From: Spirochaetales bacterium
GTDB taxonomy: Bacteria > Spirochaetota > Spirochaetia > SZUA-6 > JAFGRV01
Direction of reading: 5' to 3'
Assembly: GCA_016930085.1 (NCBI GenBank)
Contig: JAFGHO010000064.1
Location: forward strand, 54,672 to 118,671
Length of the DNA stretch: 64,000 nucleotides
Every line of letters begins with the position of its first letter. The stretch's first letter is position 1. Below the pieces are notes generated by a model. That model did no database searches. It worked only from the letters and a program-made list of their open reading frames with translations, and was not told the DNA's origin. Positions 53,071 through 62,077 of this stretch are shown here, in pieces. The position numbers and the translations under genes were made by a program.

Positions 53071-55341
53071 ATGTATATTTTTTATTTATTCAGCTTCATC
53101 GGTGTTACCTTTTTCTCTCTTTTTTTATGGAGTGATGTGAATAAAAAGCAGACCTTTGGTAAAAGGCCGCTTTATCTTTTGATTTCACTTTTAATATTAG
53201 CCCTTATCGGTGTTTTTATCCTCGCGACAAGCATTGTCGGGTATTATACGAAGCCTCTCCCCAAGCCGGCCGCAGAGACATTACAGCAGTCTCCCTTGAA
53301 GCAGGATTTTCTCGACATCCTTGCAACAGGGGTTGACAGTCTCTTTGTCTTTCCTGCCTTCACCATTATAAGTATCGCGTACCTCCTTTGTTTTTTCCTT
53401 CTCGAATACTCGATTCATTGCCAGAGAATTGAAAAAAGCTTTCTGACAAATGATTTCAGAATGAAATTGAAATCCTTCTACTGGCTCCTTTTCCCCCTTG
53501 TATCCATTTCGATCGCCTCATGTATTATCTATGCCTTGAAAGAACCGCTTGCTTTATTGGAAGAAATAAGGGAAAGAGGTCTGTTCCAGCGGGGGATTCC
53601 GCTGGGTATTCTCTACTTTAATTTTTTAATGGGCTTCTCGCTTTTTTATTTCCTTATAACGGTCAATATCAACAATAATATTTTCAACTTACAACGCGGC
53701 GTCATCCGAAAACAGACAATCCTCTTTAACACGCTTTTTGGCGTTATCTTTTTATGCACGATTTATTTTGTCTTTTTTAACGGATTCGGGCTTGAAAAGG
53801 ATTTCAGGATTTTCGGTCTGGTCCCGAGCAGTCATCTGCCGATCGAAATATTTACTATTTTAAACGTCGTTTATGTGATAAGGCTTTATACCGAATATTT
53901 TTATCAGCGGCTGCTTAATCTCGACAAAACGATCGAGAAATATATAGAAACCGTTGAATTGAAAAACGACCTTATCAATCTCGTTTTGGCAAGTCCCGTA
54001 TCCGAAGACATCAATATTATTAAAAGCGCGGTCGCCGAATCCATCGAAAGATCCATGCGAAATTTGGTGGTGAATGAGTATCGAATAACGGGAACCTATG
54101 TATTGAGAAGAACGGAGAACTGGTTGAAGGTCGATTCAAGCGAACTGATCTATGAGTATTGCACACCGCTTATAAAGACACCCGGTCTTAATCTGAAAAA
54201 ACAAACGAAGGCCCAGCTGAACGACCTCATTCTGAGAAAGTCATATGATATCGATAGGATAATGAAAAGCAAAAAGGAAGACCTCAATGACTGGGGGGAG
54301 CAGGTTATCAAGAATGTGTTTGATACCAACAAGGAATATATCATCGATCCGCTTCCAAAGGAGTTTCTTGGCCTCCAGCGATTCATCGGGTTATACCCCA
54401 TCATCAATATGGGAAGGGTCGACGGTATCGTTATCGTGTTCAAGGATTCATTTGAGTTCCTCTTTCCCGAGGAACAGAATGCAATAAAGGATATGATCGA
54501 TGACTTGAAGGTCATTTTCGCGATTATCGAAGGAAAACGGGTGCAATCTGAGAAAAACAGACTCCAGGGCGAAATGGATACGGCCCGTCGCATACAAACG
54601 TCGATTCTTCCCAAAACCGTTGATATTCCAGGCTATGATACGGCCTGTTTTATGGAAACGACGACAGAAGTCGGCGGTGATGCCTATGATTTCTTTGCCA
54701 CGGAAAACGGAAATTACCTGGGAATCGGTGATGTCAGCGGTCACGGATTGCCTGCCGGGATTACCGCCCTGATACAGCAGGCCGCCTTTCAGTCATCGAT
54801 TTTTACCTCACTCGCTATCGGGATTCCGGCGAAACCGTATATGATTTATAATATCGTGAACAATGTGTTGTGCAGACTCAATTCCGAACGGATAGGCAGT
54901 GATAAATTTATGACGCAGAATTATTTTCTTGAAAAAGACGGCCATTTTATCCATGCCGGCGCGCATGAAATCGCCCTCCTTTATTTTAATAAAGAAGAGA
55001 AAATGATCGAACTGAAAGATTGCGCGAAAAAGACGGCATATATGGGATTGACCAGTTCAATCGATGCAAAAGATTCGGAAGGAAGCTTTGACATGGCTGA
55101 AGGTGATATTCTGGTTATCTATTCCGACGGAATCATCGAGGCAAAAGACCATTTTTATAACCAATATGGTATTGCCAATCTCAAGCATCTTATTCTTACT
55201 CACAGCGAACATTCGGCAGCCGAGATTGTAAAGAAAATAGTGTCTGTCGTAAAAGAACACGCGAAAGAAGGCGATATGAAAAAATATGCGGGAAAGCTTG
55301 CCGACGATATTTCTCTCATTGTATTAAAGAAACTCAAGTGA
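53071..55341 (+). CDS. Membrane SpoIIE/PP2C-family serine phosphatase
   Basis: 756 residues. The N-terminal 290 residues contain about seven membrane spans with short loops, like a 7TM-type sensor. A linker or GAF-like region follows (about 300-480), with a coiled segment IIEGKRVQSEKNRLQGEMDTARRIQ. The C-terminal SpoIIE phosphatase (about 515-756) has TSILPKTVDIPGYD, VGGDAYDFF, GIGDVSGHGLPAG, LVIYSDGIIEAKD and LADDISLIVLK, with the Mn/Mg aspartates intact. It should dephosphorylate the STAS protein encoded upstream, activated by a membrane signal. GGGAG lies 5 bases before the ATG. Confidence 0.92.
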   Translation: MYIFYLFSFIGVTFFSLFLWSDVNKKQTFGKRPLYLLISLLILALIGVFILATSIVGYYTKPLPKPAAETLQQSPLKQDFLDILATGVDSLFVFPAFTIISIAYLLCFFLLEYSIHCQRIEKSFLTNDFRMKLKSFYWLLFPLVSISIASCIIYALKEPLALLEEIRERGLFQRGIPLGILYFNFLMGFSLFYFLITVNINNNIFNLQRGVIRKQTILFNTLFGVIFLCTIYFVFFNGFGLEKDFRIFGLVPSSHLPIEIFTILNVVYVIRLYTEYFYQRLLNLDKTIEKYIETVELKNDLINLVLASPVSEDINIIKSAVAESIERSMRNLVVNEYRITGTYVLRRTENWLKVDSSELIYEYCTPLIKTPGLNLKKQTKAQLNDLILRKSYDIDRIMKSKKEDLNDWGEQVIKNVFDTNKEYIIDPLPKEFLGLQRFIGLYPIINMGRVDGIVIVFKDSFEFLFPEEQNAIKDMIDDLKVIFAIIEGKRVQSEKNRLQGEMDTARRIQTSILPKTVDIPGYDTACFMETTTEVGGDAYDFFATENGNYLGIGDVSGHGLPAGITALIQQAAFQSSIFTSLAIGIPAKPYMIYNIVNNVLCRLNSERIGSDKFMTQNYFLEKDGHFIHAGAHEIALLYFNKEEKMIELKDCAKKTAYMGLTSSIDAKDSEGSFDMAEGDILVIYSDGIIEAKDHFYNQYGIANLKHLILTHSEHSAAEIVKKIVSVVKEHAKEGDMKKYAGKLADDISLIVLKKLK

Positions 55342-55342
55342 T

Positions 55343-55378
55343 AAAAAACACGGTTTTTTACGTAAAAGGGTGTTTTTT
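55343..55378 (+). terminator. Terminator of the phosphatase gene
   Basis: AAAAAACAC (55343-55351) pairs with GTGTTTTTT (55370-55378), enclosing the palindrome TTTTACGTAAAA, and is followed by more T residues. It lies directly after the stop at 55341. Confidence 0.65.
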
Positions 55379-55474
55379 TTTTCAACACCTACGGCCGGCG
55401 GCCCACCCGTATAGGGGTACCTACGTATAAAAATTCATGCCAAAGGGTCTATACTTTAAATTTATCTTTTAACC

Positions 55475-55503
55475 TTGACATTTTATATATCTGTTAGTAG
55501 GCT
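55475..55503 (+). promoter_or_regulatory. Weak promoter candidate upstream of the 177-residue protein
   Basis: TTGACA, a 17-base spacer and TAGGCT, a poor -10 match. No better pair is visible between the terminator and the gene. Confidence 0.3.
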
Positions 55504-55599
55504 TTATCAGAGAGGCGGTATTTAAAAAGAGGAAATATCATCTGATATTCTTTATGTCGCGTGATATTTCATATGTATAATCAAATAAGGAGGAAGATT

Positions 55600-56133
55600 A
55601 TGGGTGAATATTTGGATCAGGTACCGGAAAGTTTACATGGCCATATCAAGGCAATCGTCAAGGCATCGAAATTACCCGACGATGAAGAGACCATGGAGAA
55701 AGTCGCGAGGGGCTGGCTTGAAAAAAAAGATGCTTTTGAAGAAGAAATCGAACGGCAGAATATGGAAGATATTGATGTGCTTCCAAGGGATGACGAGAGG
55801 GGTGCGCTCGCGCTGACGTATTCCGGCTCTCTGGTACATATTGGTCCGCTTGTTGACGGAGTTCGAAATTGTGTCTATACGAGTATCGGACTCAGAACGG
55901 ATGCCCCGGATTCCGCCCAGGAAGAAAACTCAAGACTGGCCAAAGACGTTGCGATCGATGAAATTATCGATTTTGAATCGGGACCGGTAAAAAGCACTTC
56001 CAAAATCTTCAAGATCGCCGTTTTCAAGGATGATATCAGTCCGGAGGAACAGGAAGAAAATCTGACACAGGTGATGACCCAGGTGGAAGAACTTATGCTC
56101 GGCGTAAACAAAACGATAATGCTTGACGAATAA
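55600..56133 (+). CDS. Conserved hypothetical protein
   Basis: 177 residues. ATG at 55600 is chosen because AAGGAGG lies 6 bases upstream. The first 60 residues are charged and helical (KLPDDEETMEKVARGWLEKKDAFEEEIERQNMED), and the rest forms a mixed domain (ALALTYSGSLVHIGPLVDGVRNCVYTSIGLRTDAP, then VAIDEIIDFESGPVKSTSKIFKIAVFKDDIS). The protein is very acidic, with no signal peptide or membrane span. I do not recognise the family. Its place between the PP2C phosphatase and the PPP/kinase genes suggests a signalling role, without further evidence. Confidence 0.7.
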   Translation: MGEYLDQVPESLHGHIKAIVKASKLPDDEETMEKVARGWLEKKDAFEEEIERQNMEDIDVLPRDDERGALALTYSGSLVHIGPLVDGVRNCVYTSIGLRTDAPDSAQEENSRLAKDVAIDEIIDFESGPVKSTSKIFKIAVFKDDISPEEQEENLTQVMTQVEELMLGVNKTIMLDE

Positions 56134-56508
56134 AAGCTTCGGTTAATTCCGTCAGGGATATATTCCATAACAATCGACGAGTCTGCCGGTAAGCAGCGAC
56201 ATTGAAGAGAGAATGTGCGTTATCCCGATCCGGCGGACTCCGAATGAGGGATAACGGCGTTCTTATGAAGGGCACGGGTATCTATGGAAAGTTTCTTCCG
56301 GTCTGCCCGGGGTTTTATCGGGGTGTGTGTTATTAATGAGAGTGTCGGGGAAAAAGCGGGTTCCGTGTGCGTGGAAAGTTTCACCCGATATGGATTATCG
56401 CGGGAGGGTATATCCTTCGATTGACAAAACATGCGGTGTCATCACGGTCGATCGTAACGTGTGTGTAAAGAGAAATCGATTTTTAGATTATGTTAATTTA
56501 CATTAAAT
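56134..56508. other. Intergenic region with a hairpin
   Basis: 375 bases with no convincing gene. CGTTATCCC (56218-56226) and GGGATAACG (56248-56256) form a perfect 9-base stem with a 21-base loop, possibly transcript termination or processing. A TTGACA at 56422 has no good -10 partner. Confidence 0.5.
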
Positions 56509-57597
56509 ATGGATATGGAAATGAGTGAGGAAACGGCCATTTGTGAACAGAGCAAACATATCAAAAAGAAATTGGTAGAGATATATAATCGAAAAACGCT
56601 TCCTCCCGTTCCCGAATATCTCGAAGTGCTGAAGCAGGTCAACTATGTGCTGGAAAACGAGAATGAATCAATACGGCCGTACGGAACCGAAGGCATTAAC
56701 GGCAACAAACCCGGGGGGGTCATACAGCTTAAGCAATATACACCGGTAATTATCGTTCCCGATTTGCACGCCCGGCTCGATTTTTTTATCAAGATTATGC
56801 TTTTATCCGATGATCAAGGAGAAACAAATATCGATAAACTATCTTCCGATACCCTTCAGATTGTCTGTGTGGGTGATGGATTCCACGCGGAAGGAAGGGC
56901 TGTCGCCAGGTGGCAGAAGGCCTTCGAGGAGTTTACGACCAAATACAAACGCCACCGGCATATGGATGAAGAGATGCGGGAAAGTCTCGGTATCATGGAA
57001 ATGGTTATGTTTGTGAAAACCGCTTTTCCCGACAATTTTCACTTTCTGAAAGGCAACCACGAAAATATCATGAATGAAGGCGGTGGAGGTAACTTTCCTT
57101 TCAGAAAGTACGCATACGAAGGCGCAATGGTGTTCGAGTTTATCAACAGATTTTACGGTGTCGAGTTTCTCACAACATATTATACCTTTGAAAAGAATTT
57201 ACCGCTTTTTGCCGTCGGGAAGAATTTTCTCGTCTCGCATGCGGAACCGGCATCGGCTTTTGACAGAAAGACGATTATAAATTACCGGGGTAACACGGAA
57301 GTTGTCGCCGGTCTCACGTGGACCGATAATGGAGCGGCTCGACAGGGTAGTGTCCAGAAGATGATTCAATATTATCTTGATGAATCCCAAAGAGATGACG
57401 GTTATTATTTCGGTGGACATCGGGCGGTCACCGACCGTTATTTTGCCCGTGCGGGGGGTAAGTATATTCAGCTGCATAATCCTAAAAAACATCTCGTTGC
57501 GAGGATCCCGCAGGACCGGCCGATAGATCTGGAAAATGATATTATTGAACTCAATGGACAGGCGGAGGATTATATCAAGAATTCTGTCTTATTATAG
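56509..57597 (+). CDS. PPP-type metallophosphoesterase
   Basis: 362 residues. The calcineurin-like phosphoesterase motifs are VPDLHAR (D-x-H, about 84-89), VGDGFHAE (G-D-G-x-H, about 122), LKGNHENI (G-N-H-E, about 184), LVSHAEPAS (H) and YYFGGHRAV (G-H). These are the bimetal ligands of PPP serine/threonine phosphatases, but in variant spacing. There is no signal peptide. It is the first gene of a run with a Ser/Thr kinase, an FHA protein and a VWA-FHA protein, so it is probably the phosphatase that opposes the kinase. Three near in-frame ATGs at 56509, 56515 and 56521 are possible starts. Confidence 0.88.
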   Translation: MDMEMSEETAICEQSKHIKKKLVEIYNRKTLPPVPEYLEVLKQVNYVLENENESIRPYGTEGINGNKPGGVIQLKQYTPVIIVPDLHARLDFFIKIMLLSDDQGETNIDKLSSDTLQIVCVGDGFHAEGRAVARWQKAFEEFTTKYKRHRHMDEEMRESLGIMEMVMFVKTAFPDNFHFLKGNHENIMNEGGGGNFPFRKYAYEGAMVFEFINRFYGVEFLTTYYTFEKNLPLFAVGKNFLVSHAEPASAFDRKTIINYRGNTEVVAGLTWTDNGAARQGSVQKMIQYYLDESQRDDGYYFGGHRAVTDRYFARAGGKYIQLHNPKKHLVARIPQDRPIDLENDIIELNGQAEDYIKNSVLL

Positions 57598-57722
57598 CAA
57601 AAGCGAAAGCTGTCTGCTGATGAACGGATTTGCACGGGTGATAAGGTATTGTGTAAGGATTGGGGCTTGCAGATATCCGGTTATCACCGTACTTTGTGAC
57701 GGAATAAGGAATGGGATGTAAG

Positions 57723-59672
57723 ATGTCAGAAAAAATGAAGATAGGGAAATATCGAGTCCTCGATAAGATTGGTGAAGGGGGGATGGGAAAAATATTCAAA
57801 GCCCTTCACCCCACCCTCAGACGGCCGATTATCATAAAACAGCTTCGAATCACTTCGCAGAAGGCGCTTGCACAGCGGTTTAAAAGAGAAGCCCGGATAA
57901 TGATCGATTTCAGAAACGAGAATATCGTCCAGGTCTACGATCATTTCAGAGAAGGCTCCTCATATTATATCGCGATGGAGTATGTGGACGGCGTTACCCT
58001 CGAGAACCTTATAAAAAAGAAAAAACAGATAAGCCCGATGGCATCAATTCTCATCCTCTATGAGGTTGCCAAAGGTCTGAAATATGCTCACGACAAGGGA
58101 GTCGTTCATCGTGATATAAAACCGGATAATGTTCTTATATCAAAAGCCGGTGAAGTGAAGCTGGTTGATTTCGGCATCGCGACGGCACGGGAGGAGAAAG
58201 AGGAAGATCTGACAAAAACCGGTGCCGTTATGGGAACACCCGCGTATATGTCTCCCGAGCAGCTTACCAGCGCGAAAACAGTGGATAAAAGGTCCGATAT
58301 ATATTCGCTCGGGGTGCTTTTCTACAAAGTAGTGACGGGAGTAAAACCGTTCCCGTCCAATTTTTCGGCCGACACGATAAAAAATATTACTAAAGGTCAT
58401 TACGACAGACCCGAAAAAATAAATCCCGCTATACCGGCGCTTTTTAAACGGATAATCAGAAAAACAATGAACCATAAAATCAAGCGGCGGTATAAGGATT
58501 TGAAATACCTCCTGAAATTATTGTCGCCGTATGTGTCCCGTTTCAAAGACCAGAGGGAGATGAACAGGGCAATCAGGAATTATATCCTTGAGGATTCCAA
58601 GTCAAGCGAATCGCTTCTTGCGTCCATGGCAGTCAAGAAAAAAAGGAACCCCCTATTCCTTTTGGCGGCTGCGGCAGTCGTCGCCGCTTTGGTGCTGGCT
58701 TCAGGATTCCTGTTCTACTCATGGGGATTCTACCATGATTTTTTTCAGGATAAGGCGTACGGCGGGCTCGAGATACGGGCGTTCGTTCCAAAGAATTATT
58801 ATAAAGATACCAGGTTCATTTATGGTGTGGCGGAATTGTTGAAAGTGGACAGCAAGAATGAAGAGGCGAAAACATTCATGTTGCATCCGCAATCCTTCCC
58901 CATTGCGTTGCCTTTTTTAAAACAGGAAAAACTGAATAAAAAATGGAAGGATATGCTTTCCACCGGTACAATTTTTTTACCCGCAGGCAATTACGAATTG
59001 AATCTGATTCTGGAAAATCAGAAAATCTTAAAGGCTTTTTATCTTAATCCAAGAAGAATACAAAGACAATCCCTCCAGACGGAAAAGCGAAGGTTATTCG
59101 AATTCAGCGTGGATCAACCGCCCGTTCAGCCGATCGGCATCAAACATGCGATATATGACAGCGTTACCGGAAAATCGATCTATGCCCAGACGAACATATG
59201 GATAAAGGACGGAAGGGTGTGGAAAAACTGGAAAAGCGAATGGAAACGGCTGGATAAAATCACCTCGGGCAGAAATTATATTTTTAAATACGAGGCCCCC
59301 GGTTATTATGAAAAACAGATAATCCTCTATGTCGAACGTGATGTCGAAAATCTCGAACTCGATATCGGACTCGTTCAATATCCGGGGAAGCTCGTTCTCA
59401 AAAGCAATTTCACCGAAGGCGAAATACTCATTGACAACCGGTCGGAGAATTATATCGGGGGCGACCGTAAGGAATTCGTTACATACGGATATACCGTCGA
59501 CGGAAAAAAGGAGTTTCCGCTTCCCGAGGGCAATTATACGCTGACGGTGAGAATGGGGGCAGCGGCGGAACAGCAATCGTACCAGTTTAAAATAATACAA
59601 AAAAGAACTACGGTTCTGGATATAAGCTTTGATAACAAGAAAAATACCATTATAATCAGTCCTGGAAAGTAA
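57723..59672 (+). CDS. Transmembrane serine/threonine protein kinase
   Basis: About 649 residues. The eukaryotic-like kinase domain (about 8-270) has GEGGMGKIF, catalytic Lys39 in PIIIKQL, HRDIKPDN (His129-Arg-Asp131), DFG 149-151 and GTPAYMSPEQL. One membrane span lies at about 312-335 (RNPLFLLAAAAVVAALVL). The external C-terminal 310 residues contain PEGA-like beta segments (LPAGNYELNLIL; LPEGNYTLTVRM). A cell-surface signal is thus passed to cytosolic targets, probably the downstream FHA proteins. ATG 57723 is preferred, with GGGA 6 bases away; ATG 57711 in the same frame is possible. Confidence 0.93.
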   Translation: MSEKMKIGKYRVLDKIGEGGMGKIFKALHPTLRRPIIIKQLRITSQKALAQRFKREARIMIDFRNENIVQVYDHFREGSSYYIAMEYVDGVTLENLIKKKKQISPMASILILYEVAKGLKYAHDKGVVHRDIKPDNVLISKAGEVKLVDFGIATAREEKEEDLTKTGAVMGTPAYMSPEQLTSAKTVDKRSDIYSLGVLFYKVVTGVKPFPSNFSADTIKNITKGHYDRPEKINPAIPALFKRIIRKTMNHKIKRRYKDLKYLLKLLSPYVSRFKDQREMNRAIRNYILEDSKSSESLLASMAVKKKRNPLFLLAAAAVVAALVLASGFLFYSWGFYHDFFQDKAYGGLEIRAFVPKNYYKDTRFIYGVAELLKVDSKNEEAKTFMLHPQSFPIALPFLKQEKLNKKWKDMLSTGTIFLPAGNYELNLILENQKILKAFYLNPRRIQRQSLQTEKRRLFEFSVDQPPVQPIGIKHAIYDSVTGKSIYAQTNIWIKDGRVWKNWKSEWKRLDKITSGRNYIFKYEAPGYYEKQIILYVERDVENLELDIGLVQYPGKLVLKSNFTEGEILIDNRSENYIGGDRKEFVTYGYTVDGKKEFPLPEGNYTLTVRMGAAAEQQSYQFKIIQKRTTVLDISFDNKKNTIIISPGK

Positions 59673-59682
59673 AGGAGGTTCT

Positions 59683-60582
59683 ATGTCACTTGGTATGCGA
59701 ATAATTATGTATGGGTGTATCGGTATCGCTTCCGGGATTCTCTCATGGCCGTTTGCCGAGCTTGTCATTTTTTTCCAAAAGGATTTTCCGAACCTTCTTC
59801 TCTTCAGTATGGCAACGGGGGTGTCGATCGGAATTTTTATGGGAGGATGTTTCGGAATGAGTGAGGGAATCATTTCCATGTCAAAAGCCAAAATGATACC
59901 GGGGATTTTGACGGGGATTCTTTTCGGCGCTATCGGAGGTGCCGCGGGGTTATTGCTGGGTCAGTTTGTTCTTCTTTTAATCGGCACGACCTTTTTCAAT
60001 TCCAATCTGTCGATCAAGACACTCGGAACCCCGCTATCGAAAGCGGTGGGATGGGCTTTGTTCGGAGCGCTTGTCGGGATGGGCGAGGGAATCAGAAGCA
60101 GGTCGTTCGCGAAGATCCGTAATGGCCTGATCGGCGGTTGTATCGGCGGTATTTTCGGCGGACTCGCCTTTGAATACCTGAAGCTGCTTCTCGAAGGGAA
60201 TCCGGTCGCCCGGCTTGCGGGGTTGGTTCTCCTGGGACTCTGTATCGGAGTCTTCTATGGCTTTATCGAGATAAAGATGACCGACGCATCACTTTTCCTC
60301 CTGAACGGAAGTTACAAGGGAAGGGAATACCCCCTCACACAGCAATTGACGTCGATTGGATCTTCTCCGCTGACGGTTGTGAATCTTGAAGGTTATAAGA
60401 ATATCGGGGAAGTACATTCGGAGATTACGAAAGAAAAGGATGGATTTTATCTTACCCAGGCGGGGACAAAGACAAACACCTTTGTCAATGACGAACAAAC
60501 GGCGAAAAAGAAACTGGAAAACGGCGACATTATCCGGATTGGTACGGCCCAGTTTCTTTTCAAAAAAAAGGAGAGGGGATAA
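59683..60582 (+). CDS. Glycine-rich membrane protein with C-terminal FHA domain
   Basis: 299 residues. The N-terminal 190 residues contain about five to six membrane spans with glycine-rich faces (ATGVSIGIFMGGCFGMSEG; GGCIGGIFGGLAF), probably packed tightly. The C-terminal 100 residues form an FHA-like domain: LLNGSYKGREYPL, TSIGSSPLTVV, EVHSEITKEKDGFYLTQAG, NTFVNDEQT and ENGDIIRIGTAQFLF. FHA domains bind phosphothreonine, so it may be a substrate or scaffold of the upstream kinase. AAAGGAGG precedes the ATG, 10 bases after the kinase stop. Confidence 0.85.
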   Translation: MSLGMRIIMYGCIGIASGILSWPFAELVIFFQKDFPNLLLFSMATGVSIGIFMGGCFGMSEGIISMSKAKMIPGILTGILFGAIGGAAGLLLGQFVLLLIGTTFFNSNLSIKTLGTPLSKAVGWALFGALVGMGEGIRSRSFAKIRNGLIGGCIGGIFGGLAFEYLKLLLEGNPVARLAGLVLLGLCIGVFYGFIEIKMTDASLFLLNGSYKGREYPLTQQLTSIGSSPLTVVNLEGYKNIGEVHSEITKEKDGFYLTQAGTKTNTFVNDEQTAKKKLENGDIIRIGTAQFLFKKKERG

Positions 60583-60583
60583 G

Positions 60584-61996
60584 ATGAGAAAACGATTATG
60601 GTGTTTATTGGTTGTTATTGTTGCAGCCGTTCCGGTATTTGCGGATTCGGTATCGATTACACAGATCGATAATTCCCAGCTCATCGCGAACAACCGGGTA
60701 AAAGCATATGTCAGCGTCACGGACAATAACGGATACCCGATCAAGGATCTCACGAAGGATGATTTCCGTTTGTTCGAGGGAGGGAAAGAACGGGCCATCC
60801 TCGATTTCAGGAAAGGGGTGAATATCAACGAAGGCGTCAATCTTCTTCTCATTATCGACAATTCCGGCAGCATGTACGAAGACGCTTCCGGAAACGAGAC
60901 GGAGAATCGGAACCAATGGAGGATCACCTATGCAAAAAACGCGGTTGCCTCCCTTCTGAAACAGATAAAGAACCCGCAGGACAGAGTGGGTTTCGCCACC
61001 TTCAATGTCAGGTTGCACAATGTGATCAATCCGACGGCGAACAAGGTGAAAATCGAGAAGGCCCTCGGCGATATCACCGTTCCCACGGGAGACGAACGTT
61101 ATACGGAACTGTATGAATCACTGCATGAATCGATCCGTTTTTTCCAGACAGTCGGGGGGAGAAAGGTAATTATCCTTCTTTCGGACGGGGAGAATTACCA
61201 GTTGAAGGACAATCCGAATTATCCCGAACGCGCGGGGCTTGAGGGGGCGATCGAAGCGGCACAGAAGGAAGGGATTTCGGTATTTACCATCGGTCTCATC
61301 CATACTGCGAACAGGGATCTGACGCATATAGCGGAAAATACCGGTGGAAGGTATTTTCCCGCTTATAAACCGGAGGAACTCGAAAACCTCTACAGTCTCA
61401 TACGAAACCAGATATTGAATGAATACCTCATGATCTATGAGGCGGGTATGATTCCCGCGGATAAAAAACTGGTCAAGGTCGAATATGAACGGGGCGGAAG
61501 GAAAAGCGAAGGAGAACGGTATTATTTTTCGGAAACGATTTTCGGTAAACCACAGGAGAGGCTCGATTACTTCATGTTTCTGGCCGTTCTCGCGGCGTTT
61601 CTTCTGCTTTTTATTTTTTCGCTGATGAAGTTCAAGAACAGGAAGAAGAAACCTAATCTCGAAGTGTTGACCACAAAGGGAAGCAAGACGCTTCCGCAAA
61701 AACTGACGATAGCACAGGATCAAAAAGAGATAACGATCGGGACGGGTATGGAGGACGATATCACCCTCGCCATGGACGACAAAGCGGCCCTGACTGAGGT
61801 AACGATAAAGAACGACCACGGTATTTTCACGCTCGCATCGGATGACATCCCGGTAACCGTCAACAATAAAAAGGTGAAGAAAAAGGTGCTGCGTTCAGGC
61901 GATCTTATAAAGGTCGGCGAAACGACGATCGTCTTCGACGGCGGGGTCCTGGAGGCGCAGAAGAAGAAGCAGCAGAAGAAGAAAAAGAAGAAGTAG
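60584..61996 (+). CDS. VWA-FHA membrane protein with poly-lysine tail
   Basis: 470 residues. A signal peptide (about 1-22, PVFADSV) leads into a VWA domain (about 25-280) with MIDAS DNSGSM, Thr/Asp region and SDGENY. One membrane span follows (about 330-350, FMFLAVLAAFLLLFIFSLM), then a cytosolic FHA domain (LTIAQDQKEITIGTGMEDD; LTEVTIKNDHGIFTLASDD; SGDLIKVGETTIVF). The last dozen residues are almost all Lys and Gln. ATG 60584 follows the preceding stop by 1 base, with GGGG 5 bases away. Upstream in-frame starts would overlap the FHA gene. It likely links an external VWA ligand to phospho-binding inside. Confidence 0.9.
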   Translation: MRKRLWCLLVVIVAAVPVFADSVSITQIDNSQLIANNRVKAYVSVTDNNGYPIKDLTKDDFRLFEGGKERAILDFRKGVNINEGVNLLLIIDNSGSMYEDASGNETENRNQWRITYAKNAVASLLKQIKNPQDRVGFATFNVRLHNVINPTANKVKIEKALGDITVPTGDERYTELYESLHESIRFFQTVGGRKVIILLSDGENYQLKDNPNYPERAGLEGAIEAAQKEGISVFTIGLIHTANRDLTHIAENTGGRYFPAYKPEELENLYSLIRNQILNEYLMIYEAGMIPADKKLVKVEYERGGRKSEGERYYFSETIFGKPQERLDYFMFLAVLAAFLLLFIFSLMKFKNRKKKPNLEVLTTKGSKTLPQKLTIAQDQKEITIGTGMEDDITLAMDDKAALTEVTIKNDHGIFTLASDDIPVTVNNKKVKKKVLRSGDLIKVGETTIVFDGGVLEAQKKKQQKKKKKK

Positions 61997-62056
61997 GGGC
62001 GGGTTGTATTTGTCAAATAAAATAGTCTTAATCATTGTTCCGTAGAAGAATCATAT

Positions 62057-62075
62057 ATCGGCTAACGTTAGCGGC
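62057..62075. repeat. Short palindrome at the presumed cassette-array end
   Basis: GCTAACGTTAGC (62061-62072) is a perfect 12-base palindrome. On the minus strand it sits 5 bases after the GNAT stop and reads like an attC inverse core directly abutting a core (GCTAAC, GTTAGC), possibly a degraded last attC. Confidence 0.4.
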
Positions 62076-62077
62076 AG

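Noticed and set aside
60386..61996. A longer VWA-FHA protein starting at 60386
   Set aside because: The extension overlaps the upstream FHA gene in another frame and hides the clear signal peptide that begins at 60584.
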